Shown here in pieces: positions 1 through 9,966 of a stretch of DNA of 64,000 nucleotides. This DNA is from Eukaryota sp. TZLM1-RC (lineage: Eukaryota; Metamonada: BaSk clade), in NCBI GenBank assembly GCA_040285825.1, contig JAUPSS010000006.1, positions 496,001-560,000 of the forward strand, read 5' to 3'. Every line of letters begins with the position of its first letter. The first letter of the stretch is position 1. Both the position numbers and the translations under genes were made by a program. Below the pieces are notes generated by a model, which saw nothing but the letters and a program-made list of their open reading frames with translations, ran no database searches and was not told where the DNA came from.

Positions 1-224
1 ATAAACACTTCACTTGAATCAAACTTGTCAAACCTGTCATATATGACAGATTTGTTTTAAATCAAAACTAAAACATCGTAATTCTCACCATAGCATTTGA
101 TGTTTGCTATCAATAAAAAACAGAATGTAAACCGATTTTATTACAAAACAAAAAACAATCTAAAATCAACTAATTAGTAATTAGTACTTATTTCTTTTTG
201 ATTTTTGTGAAATAAAGCAATATT
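1..224. repeat. Direct repeat D, first copy
   Basis: Positions about 10-175 match about 2370-2568, sharing the blocks around TTTGTTTTAAATC and CAGAATGTAAACC. The second copy has about 50 extra bases in the middle. In the second copy the repeat overlaps the 3' end of the minus-strand ORF at 2543-3013, so the unit may be a 3' end or UTR that was copied. No coding potential is seen here. Confidence 0.6.
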
Positions 225-1485
225 GGTATATATTTATGTTTCAACAATCTAAGCAATTTCTATTTAATATGAGTGACATAATTTAATTCCACATCAAAAC
301 ATATCATTAATCACTTGTAGGTCTTTTTATTTTATAATTTTTGTACAATGTTATGCAAAGTGGTTTGTTGGATAAGTCGTTACCTACAAATATATAGTGT
401 TCGTCTCTCCACATATGTAATACCACCGCAATAAAAATATGTTCTTGAACATAAAATGGCGACTGTATTTTTACATGTGTCAAATCTATATATCCTATGT
501 GTCTATTGGTATTAAAATTATGTAATTATCTTGTATTATATTTTGAAATCTAGTGTTTCCGAAAAGCATATTTGCTTTCTGTAAGTGAGGAGATGTATAA
601 CGTAATGGGGGTTAGGATGAGGATAATTTGAGTTGAACCTATATAATATAAACTAAAGTACTTGTCGCTTTAGCCTAATTAAAACCATAATTTTTGTCAT
701 TTTGCTTATTAAAACAAAATTACCTTGTACTTCAAATTGACCAAAAACATATTGTGAACAGTTTTCGACTCACAACAATCCTCTGTTCCTACTATTGGGG
801 TGAAGGCAAAAACCACATCGTGGTCCGGAAATGTCTCAATCTATCAACGTAGCAGGAAAGAAGGTGAATTTTGTTTTTCATGACATTATCCTCCAAGTAA
901 CTGATTACTGGAGAAAGTTGTGGATCCTCATTGAACCTTGATAAAAGCTCTTCAATAAGGAGAATTAATCTCAATATTGTTTGTAACCTTTCAATTTCAA
1001 TTGATTCATTGAATAAAAATCTTCTTAATTGAATAAAGATTTTCTTAATTGAATACAAACCTTCTTAATTAAAAAACCTTCTGATCAACAAATCTTCAAA
1101 AATCAGATAGGAGAGAGAAGGAGCGTCAGATCGGAGAGACGACTTATGGTTAGCTACTGACAGGGACTGGAATTTATTTTATCTTATTGCGAAGCTCAAT
1201 TTCAAGAAAATAAATTATTGTTGTTGCAGATTATTATTTAATTCCACAGAGTTGCCAAAATTCACAAAAAAATTATTGCATCAAATCTTTGAGAAACAGG
1301 TTATCAACAACACCATTTTTAACGTTAACGTAAATCTTCAATTTTGTTAGCAATATATTTATCAGAATTCTAGCTTACTTTTGCAAGACCTACAACTGAT
1401 TAATGATATGTTTTGATGTGGAATTAAATTAGGTCACTCATATTAAATAGAAATTGCTTAGATTGTTGAAACATAAATAAATACC
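225..1485. mobile_element. Segment bounded by ~100-bp inverted repeats
   Basis: About 100 bases at 225-323 recur as the reverse complement at 1386-1485. Shared blocks include GTTTCAACAATCTAAGC and its complement. The outer ends are GGTAT on the left and ATACC on the right. I see no convincing target duplication. The arm also carries the last codons of a gene fragment (307-524), so this could be an inverted duplication of a gene end rather than a transposon. The interior (525-1385) has no gene. It holds short A/T repeats at 1010-1080 in which CTTCTTAATTGAATA recurs. Related arm fragments occur near 18800, 24280 and 32675. Confidence 0.4.
307..524 (-). pseudogene. Fragment of unknown gene (paralogue of 37.2-37.4 kb)
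   Basis: An open frame without a start encodes a peptide that is nearly the same as the end of the plus-strand gene at 36851-37421. Shared stretches are QSPFYV, HIFI, VVLHMWRDEHYIF and GNDLSNKPLCITLYK. It ends with its own TAA at 307-309. Substitutions between the copies are scattered and the frame is kept, so this was real coding sequence. No known domain is recognised. The upstream part is missing. Confidence 0.5.
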
Positions 1486-2369
1486 GACGTCTGGGCGGCA
1501 TGATTCAGAGTGAGTTGGTTATTATATGAATAAATTTGATTGCAACGTACACATACGTTCCTTGCAATACTTTCTCAAAACATTTTAAAAACATGTTTGT
1601 TGTAGAGTATAAATGTCAATGATGCAAGTATATGATATCCTATAGTATATGATATATTCACTGGTTTATTAAAATAACGTACAAGCCATCATATTCAACA
1701 ACATAAAAATAAACCAAGATGAGTTAGTTTATAACCAAAACAACCAAATTTTCTTGCGGAAAATGATGCTATAAAAGACGACGAGCATATAGATTTGTCA
1801 AAATCAACATTTGATTGTATTATTTTTAATTGTAAAACATCAACAACAACATGAACAACAATTAAATTTTGTTTAGAAAACCATTTTATTGGCCTAACAC
1901 CTACAGTTGAAATGAAATTAGACAAGTATTGAAACGAACATGTGTACATTGTAATGAAATTTATTAATATATTAACCAACCAACTGTGAACAACCAACTG
2001 CCACCGGAATCAATGAATTCTCGAAACAAAGAACACACCAGAAAGAGTCTGAAAGACCCACTTCCGATTATGCAGACACATAAATGCCACCAGTAGACAA
2101 TGCCACCGGAGCATCAACCCCACCACATGAATCCATATCTATTATAACAGGTAAAGGCCTTTGGTGTAACTGTGGATCATTGCAACCAAGCCCACTTCCG
2201 AGACAATATTCAAACAGCAACCAATGGTATTTATTGCGCATGTTCAGAATATAGTATGCCATGTATTTGAACTAACTTTATACAGACTCCACAATTGACC
2301 TAAATGTATCAAAATGTCTAAAGAGGCTGTATGAATCATCTAGGTAATCTTTCTACTTGAAATAACCAT
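1486..2369. other. No gene recognised
   Basis: AT-rich sequence. Short open frames on the minus strand at 1695-1997 and 2068-2262 show no domain and no homology within the window. I see no repeat family here other than the edges of its neighbours. Confidence 0.5.
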
Positions 2370-2568
2370 TTGAATCAATCTTGTCAAACCTGTCATAAAT
2401 AACACGTAATATACGAAATGTCTGTTTCAAATAGCCAGTTTTACATGACAGATTTGTTTTAAATCTAAACTAAAACATCGTAAATGTCACCATAACATTT
2501 GATGTTTGCTATTAATTAAAAACAGAATGTAAACCAAGTTTATTACAAAACAAAAAAGCCCTCTAAAA
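2370..2568. repeat. Direct repeat D, second copy
   Basis: Second copy of the repeat at about 10-175, with an internal insertion. It overlaps the stop codon of the ORF at 2543-3013. There the minus strand reads TAATAAA, so the stop and a possible polyadenylation signal overlap. Confidence 0.55.
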
Positions 2569-3013
2569 TCAACTGATGTGTACTAAAAACGGAAACGTGG
2601 AAGGTCCTCAATGTGGACCATACTGTTCTCAAGTTATCGCTGATTGCTGGAATACCTACGGAATCGTTCATGTCGTTGGATATTTCCCAATTTTCGATAC
2701 GTTGGAGGAAGTGCTGGCCATACATAGCACGGCCACTTGCCCTGACGTCGGAGATAGCAATACAACGTGAGACTGTTCTCATCAATCTCACAGTAAAGTC
2801 GGCCCAGCGATTCCTAAAGTCCTGAATGTTCCAATTCATTTGGACTCTGTATAGTTGATTTCTCGCCGTTTCCAATGTGCTATACTGGCTGAGGTGTAGA
2901 ATCGATTCCCATATTTGCTCCTCATCATTGTCAATGATAGCGGAAATGATGTTGGATAAAGACGAAAACCTGCCTTGAGCTCTCAGAGCGGCTAAACACT
3001 CTGTCCTAGTCAC
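2543..3013 (-). CDS. Hypothetical protein, 156 aa
   Basis: A complete 156-codon frame, clearly richer in G+C than its surroundings, which suggests real coding sequence and perhaps a mobile-element origin. The protein looks mostly helical, with many Leu, Ile, Arg and Gln and no signal peptide or membrane segment. No zinc knuckle or catalytic motif is visible. A Gag- or capsid-like role would fit the composition but is only a guess. The last ~20 residues come from repeat D. The stop overlaps AATAAA. Confidence 0.45.
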   Translation of the reverse strand: MTRTECLAALRAQGRFSSLSNIISAIIDNDEEQIWESILHLSQYSTLETARNQLYRVQMNWNIQDFRNRWADFTVRLMRTVSRCIAISDVRASGRAMYGQHFLQRIENWEISNDMNDSVGIPAISDNLRTVWSTLRTFHVSVFSTHQLILEGFFVL

Positions 3014-3133
3014 ACAAGAGGCTATCCTACGAAGATAGCCTCTCGAAAAAAACTTATGAGTAGATGGATGAGTGGATTTCAGATCAAAAAGTGTTTTTAG
3101 TTTCGATTGATATTGGTAGGTTTGACCAACACA

Positions 3134-3298
3134 ATGTCTATTATGCCTGTAAATGAATTTATGGAATTAGTTGGAGAAGATAACCTAAATGAAGAAGAAT
3201 ACAAATCTATTCTATGTAATTTGTATAAACAAATTGAATAAAAACCACCCGATGATGTTGAAACAATAAACTTAAAATCAACGGAGGGAATTATGTTT
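3134..3298 (+). pseudogene. Short acidic ORF with one in-frame TAA
   Basis: ATG at 3134 opens a 35-codon frame rich in Glu and Asn (NEFMELVGEDNLNEEEYKS). It ends in TAA, but the same frame stays open for about 18 more codons. It is either a tiny gene or part of a broken one. No family is recognised. Confidence 0.25.
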
Positions 3299-3348
3299 TC
3301 CTGACAAAATTGATAACCTCTAGAAAAAGGAATGAATATACTAAAATA

Positions 3349-3555
3349 ATGCTAGGTTTTTGGTCGTATTTGTTTAGCTGTTGTGTTTGTAGAGAAACTG
3401 TTATGGAAGAGTACAGCAGTTCTGAAGATGAAACCTTATTCTTTTTTACTTATCCAGAACCTTTCTTTTATCGAGGAAAAGAACCGTTGCCTAATGATTT
3501 GAGTGAACTAGAGCTGAAACACTTGAAGGTAGCCTTGGAATGGAGAAAGCGATGA
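3349..3555 (+). CDS. Hypothetical small protein, 68 aa
   Basis: The frame is open from 3310, but the first plausible ATG is at 3349. The N-terminus is hydrophobic (LGFWSYLFSCCVC), followed by an acidic stretch (EEYSSSEDE) and a charged C-terminus ending in EWRKR. A short membrane-anchored or secreted product is possible. No homologue is seen elsewhere in the window. Confidence 0.3.
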   Translation: MLGFWSYLFSCCVCRETVMEEYSSSEDETLFFFTYPEPFFYRGKEPLPNDLSELELKHLKVALEWRKR

Positions 3556-3649
3556 TTTATACGAATTTCTGCCGGGATTCAGGTTAGATGGATATTTCGG
3601 TCAATCCATAATTTTTGTTTTTGCACCATCGGAATTCGAAAGTCAAGTC

Positions 3650-4082
3650 CCTATCATTTTACATAACTTCAAAATAAACTATGGAACTGTAAAACCTCTT
3701 AATTATGTGTGTATTGTATAAGCTTTTGCAAGTATAAAATGGTACATAAGAGTTTGTAATATTTGAGTTTTTTCTACAAACAAATTCTATCTGTTGTTAT
3801 TAACATTCTCAATTCATTGATATCATCATTACGTAATGTGATATTTTTGTTATCTCATTTTACTAATTTCTTCATCTTTTATGTTGGAAAATAATGTTGG
3901 AAAAATGAATGTGTTCGAATCACTGTGGTCTTGATTATGTATAGTCGCATAAGCTAAAAAACAATGCTGATAAAGTTTAAAATGTGTGAATGTGAGTGTA
4001 ATGTGTAGATTTTCATTATCATTGACCATAATCCCTATCATTTTGCATAACTTTAAAATAAACTATGGAACTGTAAAGTTTT
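3650..4082. repeat. Repeat family A, one unit plus start of a second
   Basis: Shares the blocks CCCTATCATTTT, ATAACTTCAAAATAAACTATG, GAGTTTGTAATATTTGA and AATCACTGTGGTCTTGA with copies at 12.1-13.0, 15.6, 17.4-17.9 and 36.0-36.5 kb. The unit is about 456 bp where two copies stand in tandem. The minus-strand ORF inside it, ending KDEEISKMR, recurs in every long copy. Confidence 0.75.
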
Positions 4083-4084
4083 TC

Positions 4085-4363
4085 ATGGCATCCAATGCCA
4101 TGAAAAAGACACTAGTCACTCAGATTGACTGTCTTACAACACCGATTACCAAAGACTGTATCTGCAGGACGAATGATTTTGGAGAACAAGAAAAGGTGAT
4201 GCACGACAAAAAAGAAGCTTTATTAGAACACATGACAAACCAACTAAAGATGATTGAAGAACCAAGTGTAGATCAAATGACATTCGTTCAAGAATTATGT
4301 ACACATCTAAAGAGTCTGAATAATGATCTAATACACCAATTAAAAAATCTCCCAAGAAAATAA
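4085..4363 (+). CDS. Hypothetical coiled-coil protein, 92 aa
   Basis: ATG at 4085 lies just past the edge of repeat A. The frame runs 92 codons. The second half (from about residue 35) is highly charged, with regularly spaced Leu, Met and Ile, consistent with a coiled coil. It ends LKNLPRK, with AATAAA-like sequence near the stop. No domain is recognised and nothing in the neighbourhood suggests a function. Confidence 0.35.
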   Translation: MASNAMKKTLVTQIDCLTTPITKDCICRTNDFGEQEKVMHDKKEALLEHMTNQLKMIEEPSVDQMTFVQELCTHLKSLNNDLIHQLKNLPRK

Positions 4364-4527
4364 AACATTGTTGATAATATTTTTTTTTTCGATTTAATTG
4401 TTATTTTAAAAACCATGGTCAATTCTAACGGTTCATTTGTTTATATTATTATAACAGCCGATATTTACACATTTTTTGTTGAAAAAAATATTTATTATTA
4501 TTTTTTCAACGCTATTTTATCAGTCCA

Positions 4528-5142
4528 TCTTTTCATGAGACCATTAGGTCTGCTTTGACGAAGTACAATAGTTATGAAGGCGGACGTCCAATACTTCCTC
4601 CACTAGAACGGTTTAAATTGATGATGTTGTAGGGTTTGGTGTTAAATCAACGCTACGATGATCCATTTTATAACAACTGGTGTAATACCAGAACCTTCGA
4701 GGAACAAAAGCGAGCTCGGAAATCTGTCAGAAACTTCTCTGATCCGGGAGCTCAAGGTCCTATGTTCGGTGGGAGACCCCATCCCCAAGACCAAAAGCTC
4801 GTCGACACTTATGATTATGTCGAACAAATATCGACCAATAAGGAGCAGCTCAGACGCAGAGTCAAAAATCTAAAGAAACGCTCTGTCAAAGACGATAAGT
4901 CCGCTGCGTCCTCTTCTGACATCTGTGGTTTTTGCAAAGAGCCAGGACATTCGGTTAAGGAATGCCTACATCCGCATTGGAAGAGATCTGCAATTCCAAA
5001 AAATAAGCGTCGTAGTTTAGATAGTTATAGCAGTAGTGATAATAAACGTTCTCGTAGTTACAGTTTTCACAGCAGGAAAGCTGTGGAAAAAGACGAGAAA
5101 AGGAAGAAAAAGATGTTGGACTTTTTCTTGATATCCCATTAG
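4528..5142 (+). pseudogene. Gag-like protein with CCHC zinc knuckle and RS-rich tail
   Basis: A long frame containing one TAG at 4630-4632. Upstream of the TAG the frame reads coherently from about 4528. Downstream are a basic linker and one perfect zinc knuckle, CGFCKEPGHSVKEC (C-x2-C-x4-H-x4-C), at about residues 97-110 of the part after the stop. An Arg/Ser/Lys-rich tail with repeated SYS and RS follows. Such knuckles bind single-stranded nucleic acid in retroelement Gag and some splicing proteins. The RS-like tail leaves a host splicing-factor origin possible. G+C is higher than in the flanks. Confidence 0.55.
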
Positions 5143-5528
5143 AAAAAAATAGTGATTATTAATTATTGTGTGGGAATTTGGGGCGTCTGATTATTCTGTC
5201 ATGGCGTGTGATTATGTTTATTAGGTTAATCACACCCAAAAAGAAAAGTGTCAAGTCTCTACGGAATATCCTATTGTCGTACAATCCCTTGGAACTCCTT
5301 TTCACATAATGATTTTAATTATGAAGGTTTATTAATTAAGAAGGCTTTTAATTATCAATTATGAAGGCTTTTATTTTTCAATTAAGAATGTTTATTAATT
5401 ATGAAGGCTTTTAATTAATATTACTCAAAGGTTACAAACAATATTGAGAGCAATTCTCTTTATTGGTAACCTTTATTAGAAAACATAAACGAGAAGTTTT
5501 CAACCATATGAGCCTTTAAGGTATTCAT
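5143..5528. other. Intergenic, with short AT-rich repeats
   Basis: No gene is recognised. Positions 5320-5430 contain four or five imperfect copies of a motif like AATTATGAAGGCTTTTA. Its complement resembles the CTTCTTAATTGAATA motif at 1010-1080. Confidence 0.5.
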
Positions 5529-5852
5529 ATGGTTGAATGTCAAGACAAAGACCAATACACAAGTTAATACTCCGTCGCCTGCCAAGCAAAAATCCACTAG
5601 TCCTCCAAAACTGACGCCTTTAATGAGACTTTTGAAAAACCAGAATCCCAAACTACCAAATGTCAATGGTTTAACCATTTCAAACCGTTGATTGATCCTC
5701 AAGGACTTGGTTTTAAAAATGACATCCCTAGTAAAAAGGACAGAATCAAATATGAAGATCTTATGTTCAAAAAGAACGGAAAGCCACATTTAAAGCACAA
5801 TCGCGCTGATGTTTTCAAAAAGTTTAATTGTCAGATGGAAGCAACATTATGA
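5529..5852 (+). pseudogene. Unknown basic protein, frames broken
   Basis: Starts at ATG 5529. Coding sense moves through two or three frames: a Thr/Pro/Ser/Lys-rich N-terminal part, then a frame with KCQWFNHFKPLIDPQG and a Lys-rich C-terminus ending CQMEATL, stop at 5850-5852. The minus-strand 109-codon ORF over the same bases is a shadow. The second half looks like a conserved folded segment, but no family is recognised. Confidence 0.4.
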
Positions 5853-6055
5853 CTAAACCAACAGTGTGATATTTCATACATAGACAAAAGTGACTACAGG
5901 TCCAGTAATTTCCGAGAACCAGCAGAATCAGTGGTTATGCTCAAGAGGATTTGAAAACAATGAATGAAGAGAATTGGTATTTTTGCTATTCCGTGAACCA
6001 ATGGGAAACTCGATAAGGAGGACGCGAAAACCCTTTAGGCATAAACGCAGGAAGT

Positions 6056-7430
6056 TTTCAATAAGAAACCCTAATTAATAGATAGATAACAATGTAAACA
6101 TTAAACCTACAAAAATCCAAAAACATGTTGACTATACAGACACATGTAATCAGATCTTTCTTGACTGTAATCAACTTCAATCAGTTAAAAGCTGAATGAT
6201 TGATGATTACTCAGTCGCTTATGTATTGATTGATAGAAACTCGAAATAAAGAGAATTACTCTCAATATTGGGTCGAGACTCTGAAATTAGAAAAACAAAA
6301 TCTTACTCAGCGCAGTAAAATAATGTATCTGAACAACTGGAAAATCATAAGGTTCATTAACAGCACATCCACTAATAACTTTAACTAGAATTAACTGGAC
6401 CTAAAATTACATTGATAAAATCCAAAACTTTGGCCAATTAAACCTTGAAGACAAAAATTTTTGGGACAAAATGGCAAAATTCCAGAAGTATTCGGACCCA
6501 AAATTTTTACAAGCACGGTATAGTAAATAAATTCCGACATGTCGGCTGAGTTGTTCTAATGTTGACATCAGTGGTAACAATAGGTTGAATTTGCAACCAA
6601 CAACTACATTACCGAAATCAACATAAGAATCACCGAGGGTAAAAATCTCAATAATAGCACATCTACTTGCATCATTACCATTAGAATCGACTAAACCAAG
6701 AGTTTTAACATTGGTGAAAACCAACTTTAAGTCATGTACATTAATCAATGATTAATTTTAGATTCATGGTTGAAATATGGGTTGTTTAATGATTGAATTT
6801 ACATAGGTTATCAAAATAAATTTGAAAACGAAAATGGTCCATTATACATAAAAAAACTACAAGTAGAAAATTGAAATATCAGCAAAAAATGAAAAAAGAC
6901 ATTTGACCATGACCAAAAAACCAACTTTAATTTGAGAACATAAAGAGTTATAACAAAATAACTGAATTCGCCTAGGTTCCGGGTTCGAGTCCCATAAACT
7001 CTCAAAAATTGACCAACCCAACTTTCAATGTGTTGACGATATGGTCGGGATGGATAAAGTTTAATGAAGCAACATCCATGGAAGGAAAGTGAAGAATATA
7101 GAGTTGGAGAGGAGTGATTGGAGTGAAAGAGAGGACATTATTTGAGATCAGAAAGCATGGGAGGACTTAGAGTAATGTCAGTAGTTCAAAAGAAGAGAGG
7201 TGATTGAAGTTTTAACAGCATCATTCACAGAGGTGGATGGTGCAGAACGACAGACACCGTTAAAGGAACAAGATGATGTAAGGTGATGTAAGAAAAGAAG
7301 ATAAAGTGCAAGAACTAAACCAAGAATGAAGAGAGTTGTGTTGGGCAGATTTCACAGGATATCTTGAAAGGATTTCTGTAATGTTTACAGATTTTGTGTT
7401 TCAAACAACATTTTCCGATCGATCGGATGG
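6056..7430 (+). mobile_element. Repeat family B, copy 1 (long form)
   Basis: Begins with the family start (GAAACCCT, then CCAAAAACATG, GACTATACAGACACA) and passes a B-box-like GGGTTCGAGTCCC at 6981-6993. It ends at the 14-bp palindrome TCCGATCGATCGGA (7414-7427). Long copies with the same 3' end lie at 28605-30010 and 49570-50830. Open frames inside (6407-6748, 6811-7005 minus) are not conserved as proteins and read across tRNA-like sequence, so I do not call them genes. The end abuts the Mutator-like element at 7449. Confidence 0.7.
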
Positions 7431-7448
7431 GCAAAATAAAATAAAATT

Positions 7449-8176
7449 GGGACAATTACAAAACAACCCCAATCCACAACAGCCATTTTCAAAAAGGCCC
7501 CATTCAAGATTTGTCCTTTCAAAATAGCCCCACCTTGAATCTTTAGTTCCCTGTTGAGTTTATACTAAATAAAACCGTTTATTAGATCTAAAAGTAACTG
7601 CTAGAACATCAAGAGCTCATCGAGGGGAGATAAACTTGCATCTTCACAGTCGTAGTCAAGCATGACCATCTCATCATGTTCCTCATCACACTGACCATCA
7701 TACTGAGCGTCACCATCCGGTAATTCTTCACATTCGGAATCAAAAAAGCCTTCCATAATTGCATCAAGCTCATCATCTTCGGTCCTTCTTGTCTTCTGGA
7801 CCTTTCTGCACTTTCTTCGGAATCGTTTCTTCCTTCTGCGACCGATTTTTGCGACCGATTTTGATTTTTTTTGCGACCGATTTTTTGAAGTTGCAATATC
7901 TACACGAGCGAACTAAGAGACGACGTTCTGTTTTATCCTTTCTGATGGAAAAGGCACCAACAGCCATGCAGTAGTCACTAAGATGTTTAAGAATCTGTTC
8001 CTTATCGAGGAAGAATGCGCCCATATGTAACTGGTACTTCTTGAGAGTGTCTATATTGTTGTTTTCGGAAGACATCGACGTTATAGAACAATGGGGCTAT
8101 ATTGAAAAGGATGTTTATGAATGGGGCTATTTTGAAAAGTGGGTGTTCTCAAATGGGGCTCTTTTGTAAATATCCC
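7449..8176 (+). mobile_element. Mutator-like DNA transposon, 728 bp, with TIRs and 9-bp TSD
   Basis: The two ends (about 7449-7540 and 8085-8176) are inverted repeats starting GGGA and containing subterminal copies of AATGGGGCTATTTTGAAAA, three on the right arm. The element is flanked by the exact 9-bp direct repeat AATAAAATT at 7440-7448 and 8177-8185. Long TIRs and a 9-bp duplication are typical of Mutator/MULE elements. The interior carries one minus-strand gene (7601-8075) that lacks a transposase catalytic core, so this is a non-autonomous copy or one carrying cargo. Confidence 0.75.
7601..8075 (-). pseudogene. Mutator-internal ORF: MuDR-like N-terminal domain plus acidic tail
   Basis: ATG at 8073-8075. 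The first ~70 residues follow the pattern of the MuDR/FAR1-type DNA-binding domain: a hydrophobic G-F segment, KDKTERRLLVRSC, then a nearby Cys (SCRYC) and a basic stretch. One frameshift near 7780 joins this to a very acidic tail of about 60 residues (EDDELDAIMEG to SPLDELLMF), stop at 7601. No DDE catalytic domain is present. It lies wholly between the TIRs. The family call rests on pattern resemblance plus the TIR/TSD context. Confidence 0.45.
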
Positions 8177-8295
8177 AATAAAATTTCATCCATCTTTCAA
8201 CATCTTTCCCAAGTCTACTGACTTATAGTAATAATAAACCATGGTCTATTTTTCCTTTATTAAAACTGAAAACAACAACAACCCATCTCCTTTTT

Positions 8296-8640
8296 CTACA
8301 AAGAGTCAAATAACTCATCAACTTTGTCCATATATTCTTCGAACTCTTCCATAGTACCGAATCTTCTTGCAATTGTTGGTACTTCTTCACACAACAGTCT
8401 TATAGTGTCCACAAATTTTTTTTCTTCATGTCTTCCCGGTAATTGATCTCATAGGTCAAAAGGTTGTACTAAAGCTTGAACCTCAATATATGAATCACCA
8501 GTAAGTTCAAAACCTGTTGGTCCCTCATCAGGTGATAGTGATCTACCTTTTGAGGAGAAACATTGTGTAGAGTCACTATCATAGTCATCATGCAAGTAAT
8601 GGTGGTTGTCATCTTTGTAATATTGATTGAGGTTGTTGGT
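8296..8640 (-). pseudogene. Small acidic protein family, copy 1
   Basis: The C-terminal block (DTIRLLCEEVPTIARRF, then EEYMDKVDELF) aligns with the C-termini of the minus-strand ORFs at 38086-38454 and 44823-45194. Shared pattern: TI-x2-L, a mid Ile, F-x-T, EY-x2-KVD-x2-F. The N-terminal half is Ser/Pro/Asp-rich. An in-frame TGA (8449-8451) separates the halves. An AATAAA lies about 35 bases after the TAG stop. The function is unknown; an adaptor- or coiled-coil-like peptide is plausible. Confidence 0.5.
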
Positions 8641-9023
8641 TTTGCATTCAATTTATGAATTAAATGTATATGTTTTTTTTGGTAACTGATACTATTAATA
8701 TTAACTATTAATAAAATTTTTGAAAATATTGTATTAAAGTTCGTTTTTCTACAAACTATCAGAAAACAAGCTTTTTATTGGTTCAAAAAACCTGTCAGAC
8801 ATGTTCAAACATGTCACTGCTGTTTCTCTTCTTTCTGAATCTTTCACATGAACTTTATCAATGCAAAGCAATCGGCAGCCATTTCTGCCGTTAAGAACTG
8901 TGTCTTCCATCTTCATGTTATGTCAGGTAATAAAAGAAAGGTTTCGTGTTCCTTGAAGACTTTCTCATGAGACTTGCCTCTTGGAGCCTATATTTTCCAC
9001 AACAATTAAACATCATCAATTTA
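8641..9023. other. Intergenic, no clear gene
   Basis: No recognised feature. A 40-codon plus-strand frame near 8848 (MNFINAKQSAAIS) is open but has no support. Confidence 0.4.
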
Positions 9024-9027
9024 ACAT

Positions 9028-9655
9028 CATATATTCATACATTACTTCTTCTTTGATGAAGCTGATTTAGACAATGAATTAGGTCATTGGGTGCTGTTCA
9101 TGGTTCTCAAAACAGAACTAAAGACAAATGAAGACAATATTCATAAGGTTACTGCTCATAAGAATATTTATTCAATAGTATGTGTTGATTCACTCAAAAG
9201 TGATCAACATGAAGATATAGGGTCATGGTTTACATCAATTAAAACATGGCTATTTTTGATGGATCAGAGGAGAGCTGTATTACGTACTCATTACGTATAC
9301 GGATATCTTCAACCATCAACTAGTTGCTTGTGTGAATGGGCTGTTGCTTTTACATTGAAACAAATAAGTTCAGGACAACTGTCTATTAGTGAATTTATTT
9401 TGTTAGATCAAGGACCTTATACCTCACCTTACTCTATGGGAGAGATGAATACTGCAAAGGCTCGTGAAGTACTTTCAGATATTTTGAAAGTTGAAACACT
9501 TGTATCCTCATGATTCAATCAAAAGGAACCAACAGTTGGCTGTGCTGGAAGAGTTCAATCCTATTGAGGATATGAAGCAGTATGATTTCCAAATTGATGA
9601 TGAAGAAAAAGATGTTGTAGATGTTGTAATCGAAGAACTCCCCAGCAATCAGTAA
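9028..9655 (+). pseudogene. ULP1/adenain-like cysteine protease, catalytic half
   Basis: The frame contains the catalytic pattern of clan CE proteases: His in NELGHWVLFMV, the acidic residue in VCVDSLK, then Gln and Cys in YLQPSTSCLCEW, with seven residues from Gln to the second Cys, as in adenain-type enzymes. The family removes ubiquitin-like modifiers or processes viral and transposon proteins. The first half of the domain is missing here but is present in the paralogue at 41878-42546, which shares LGHWVLF and VLKTE. The track stops at 9513. A +1 shift near 9500 opens 50 more codons, ending EELPSNQ with TAA at 9653-9655, which overlaps the next ATG. Confidence 0.6.
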
Positions 9656-9735
9656 TGGAGATAGCCCTCAATTCTCTCCAAAATGTCGCTAACTCGCTCG
9701 ACAGTTTCCATGACAAAATTCAATTAGCATCTAAT

Positions 9736-9766
9736 GTATGTTGCCTATTGATTTTTTTAATTACAG
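9736..9766 (+). other. Candidate 31-nt spliceosomal intron
   Basis: GTATGT at the 5' end, a T-rich tract and TTACAG at the 3' end. Reading through gives a stop after 38 codons; removing the 31 bases keeps the frame open for 30 more codons. The length is far below normal and is known only in a few protist lineages. Confidence 0.5.
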
Positions 9767-9895
9767 CCTGTCAATGAATCTCTTTCAACAGTTGATTCAG
9801 CAGCTGAAACTACAAGGGCGATTATTCAGCAACGTGATATGGTCAGTAAAGTCTCAGCTTGATTCGCTTCAGACACGGAAAATTTATAGAACAGA

Positions 9896-9966
9896 GTGAG
9901 TTTAAAAATGTATATGTGTATATATGTACCAATAACCCAACTAATTATTAATTCAATCAAAAGCAG
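9896..9966 (+). other. Candidate 71-nt intron
   Basis: GTGAGT at the 5' end, CCAACTAATTATTAATTC before the 3' end as a possible branch region, then AAAGCAG. It joins frames in the same phase as exon 2 of the coiled-coil gene, provided an upstream problem near 9845 is resolved. Confidence 0.35.

Noticed and set aside
5460-5789. 109-codon minus-strand ORF
   Set aside because: The plus strand over the same bases has coherent protein sense (CQWFNHFKPLIDP), so the minus ORF is a shadow.
7601-8075. Full Mutator transposase
   Set aside because: No DDE catalytic domain or zinc-finger C-terminus; the ORF is only about 160 codons.
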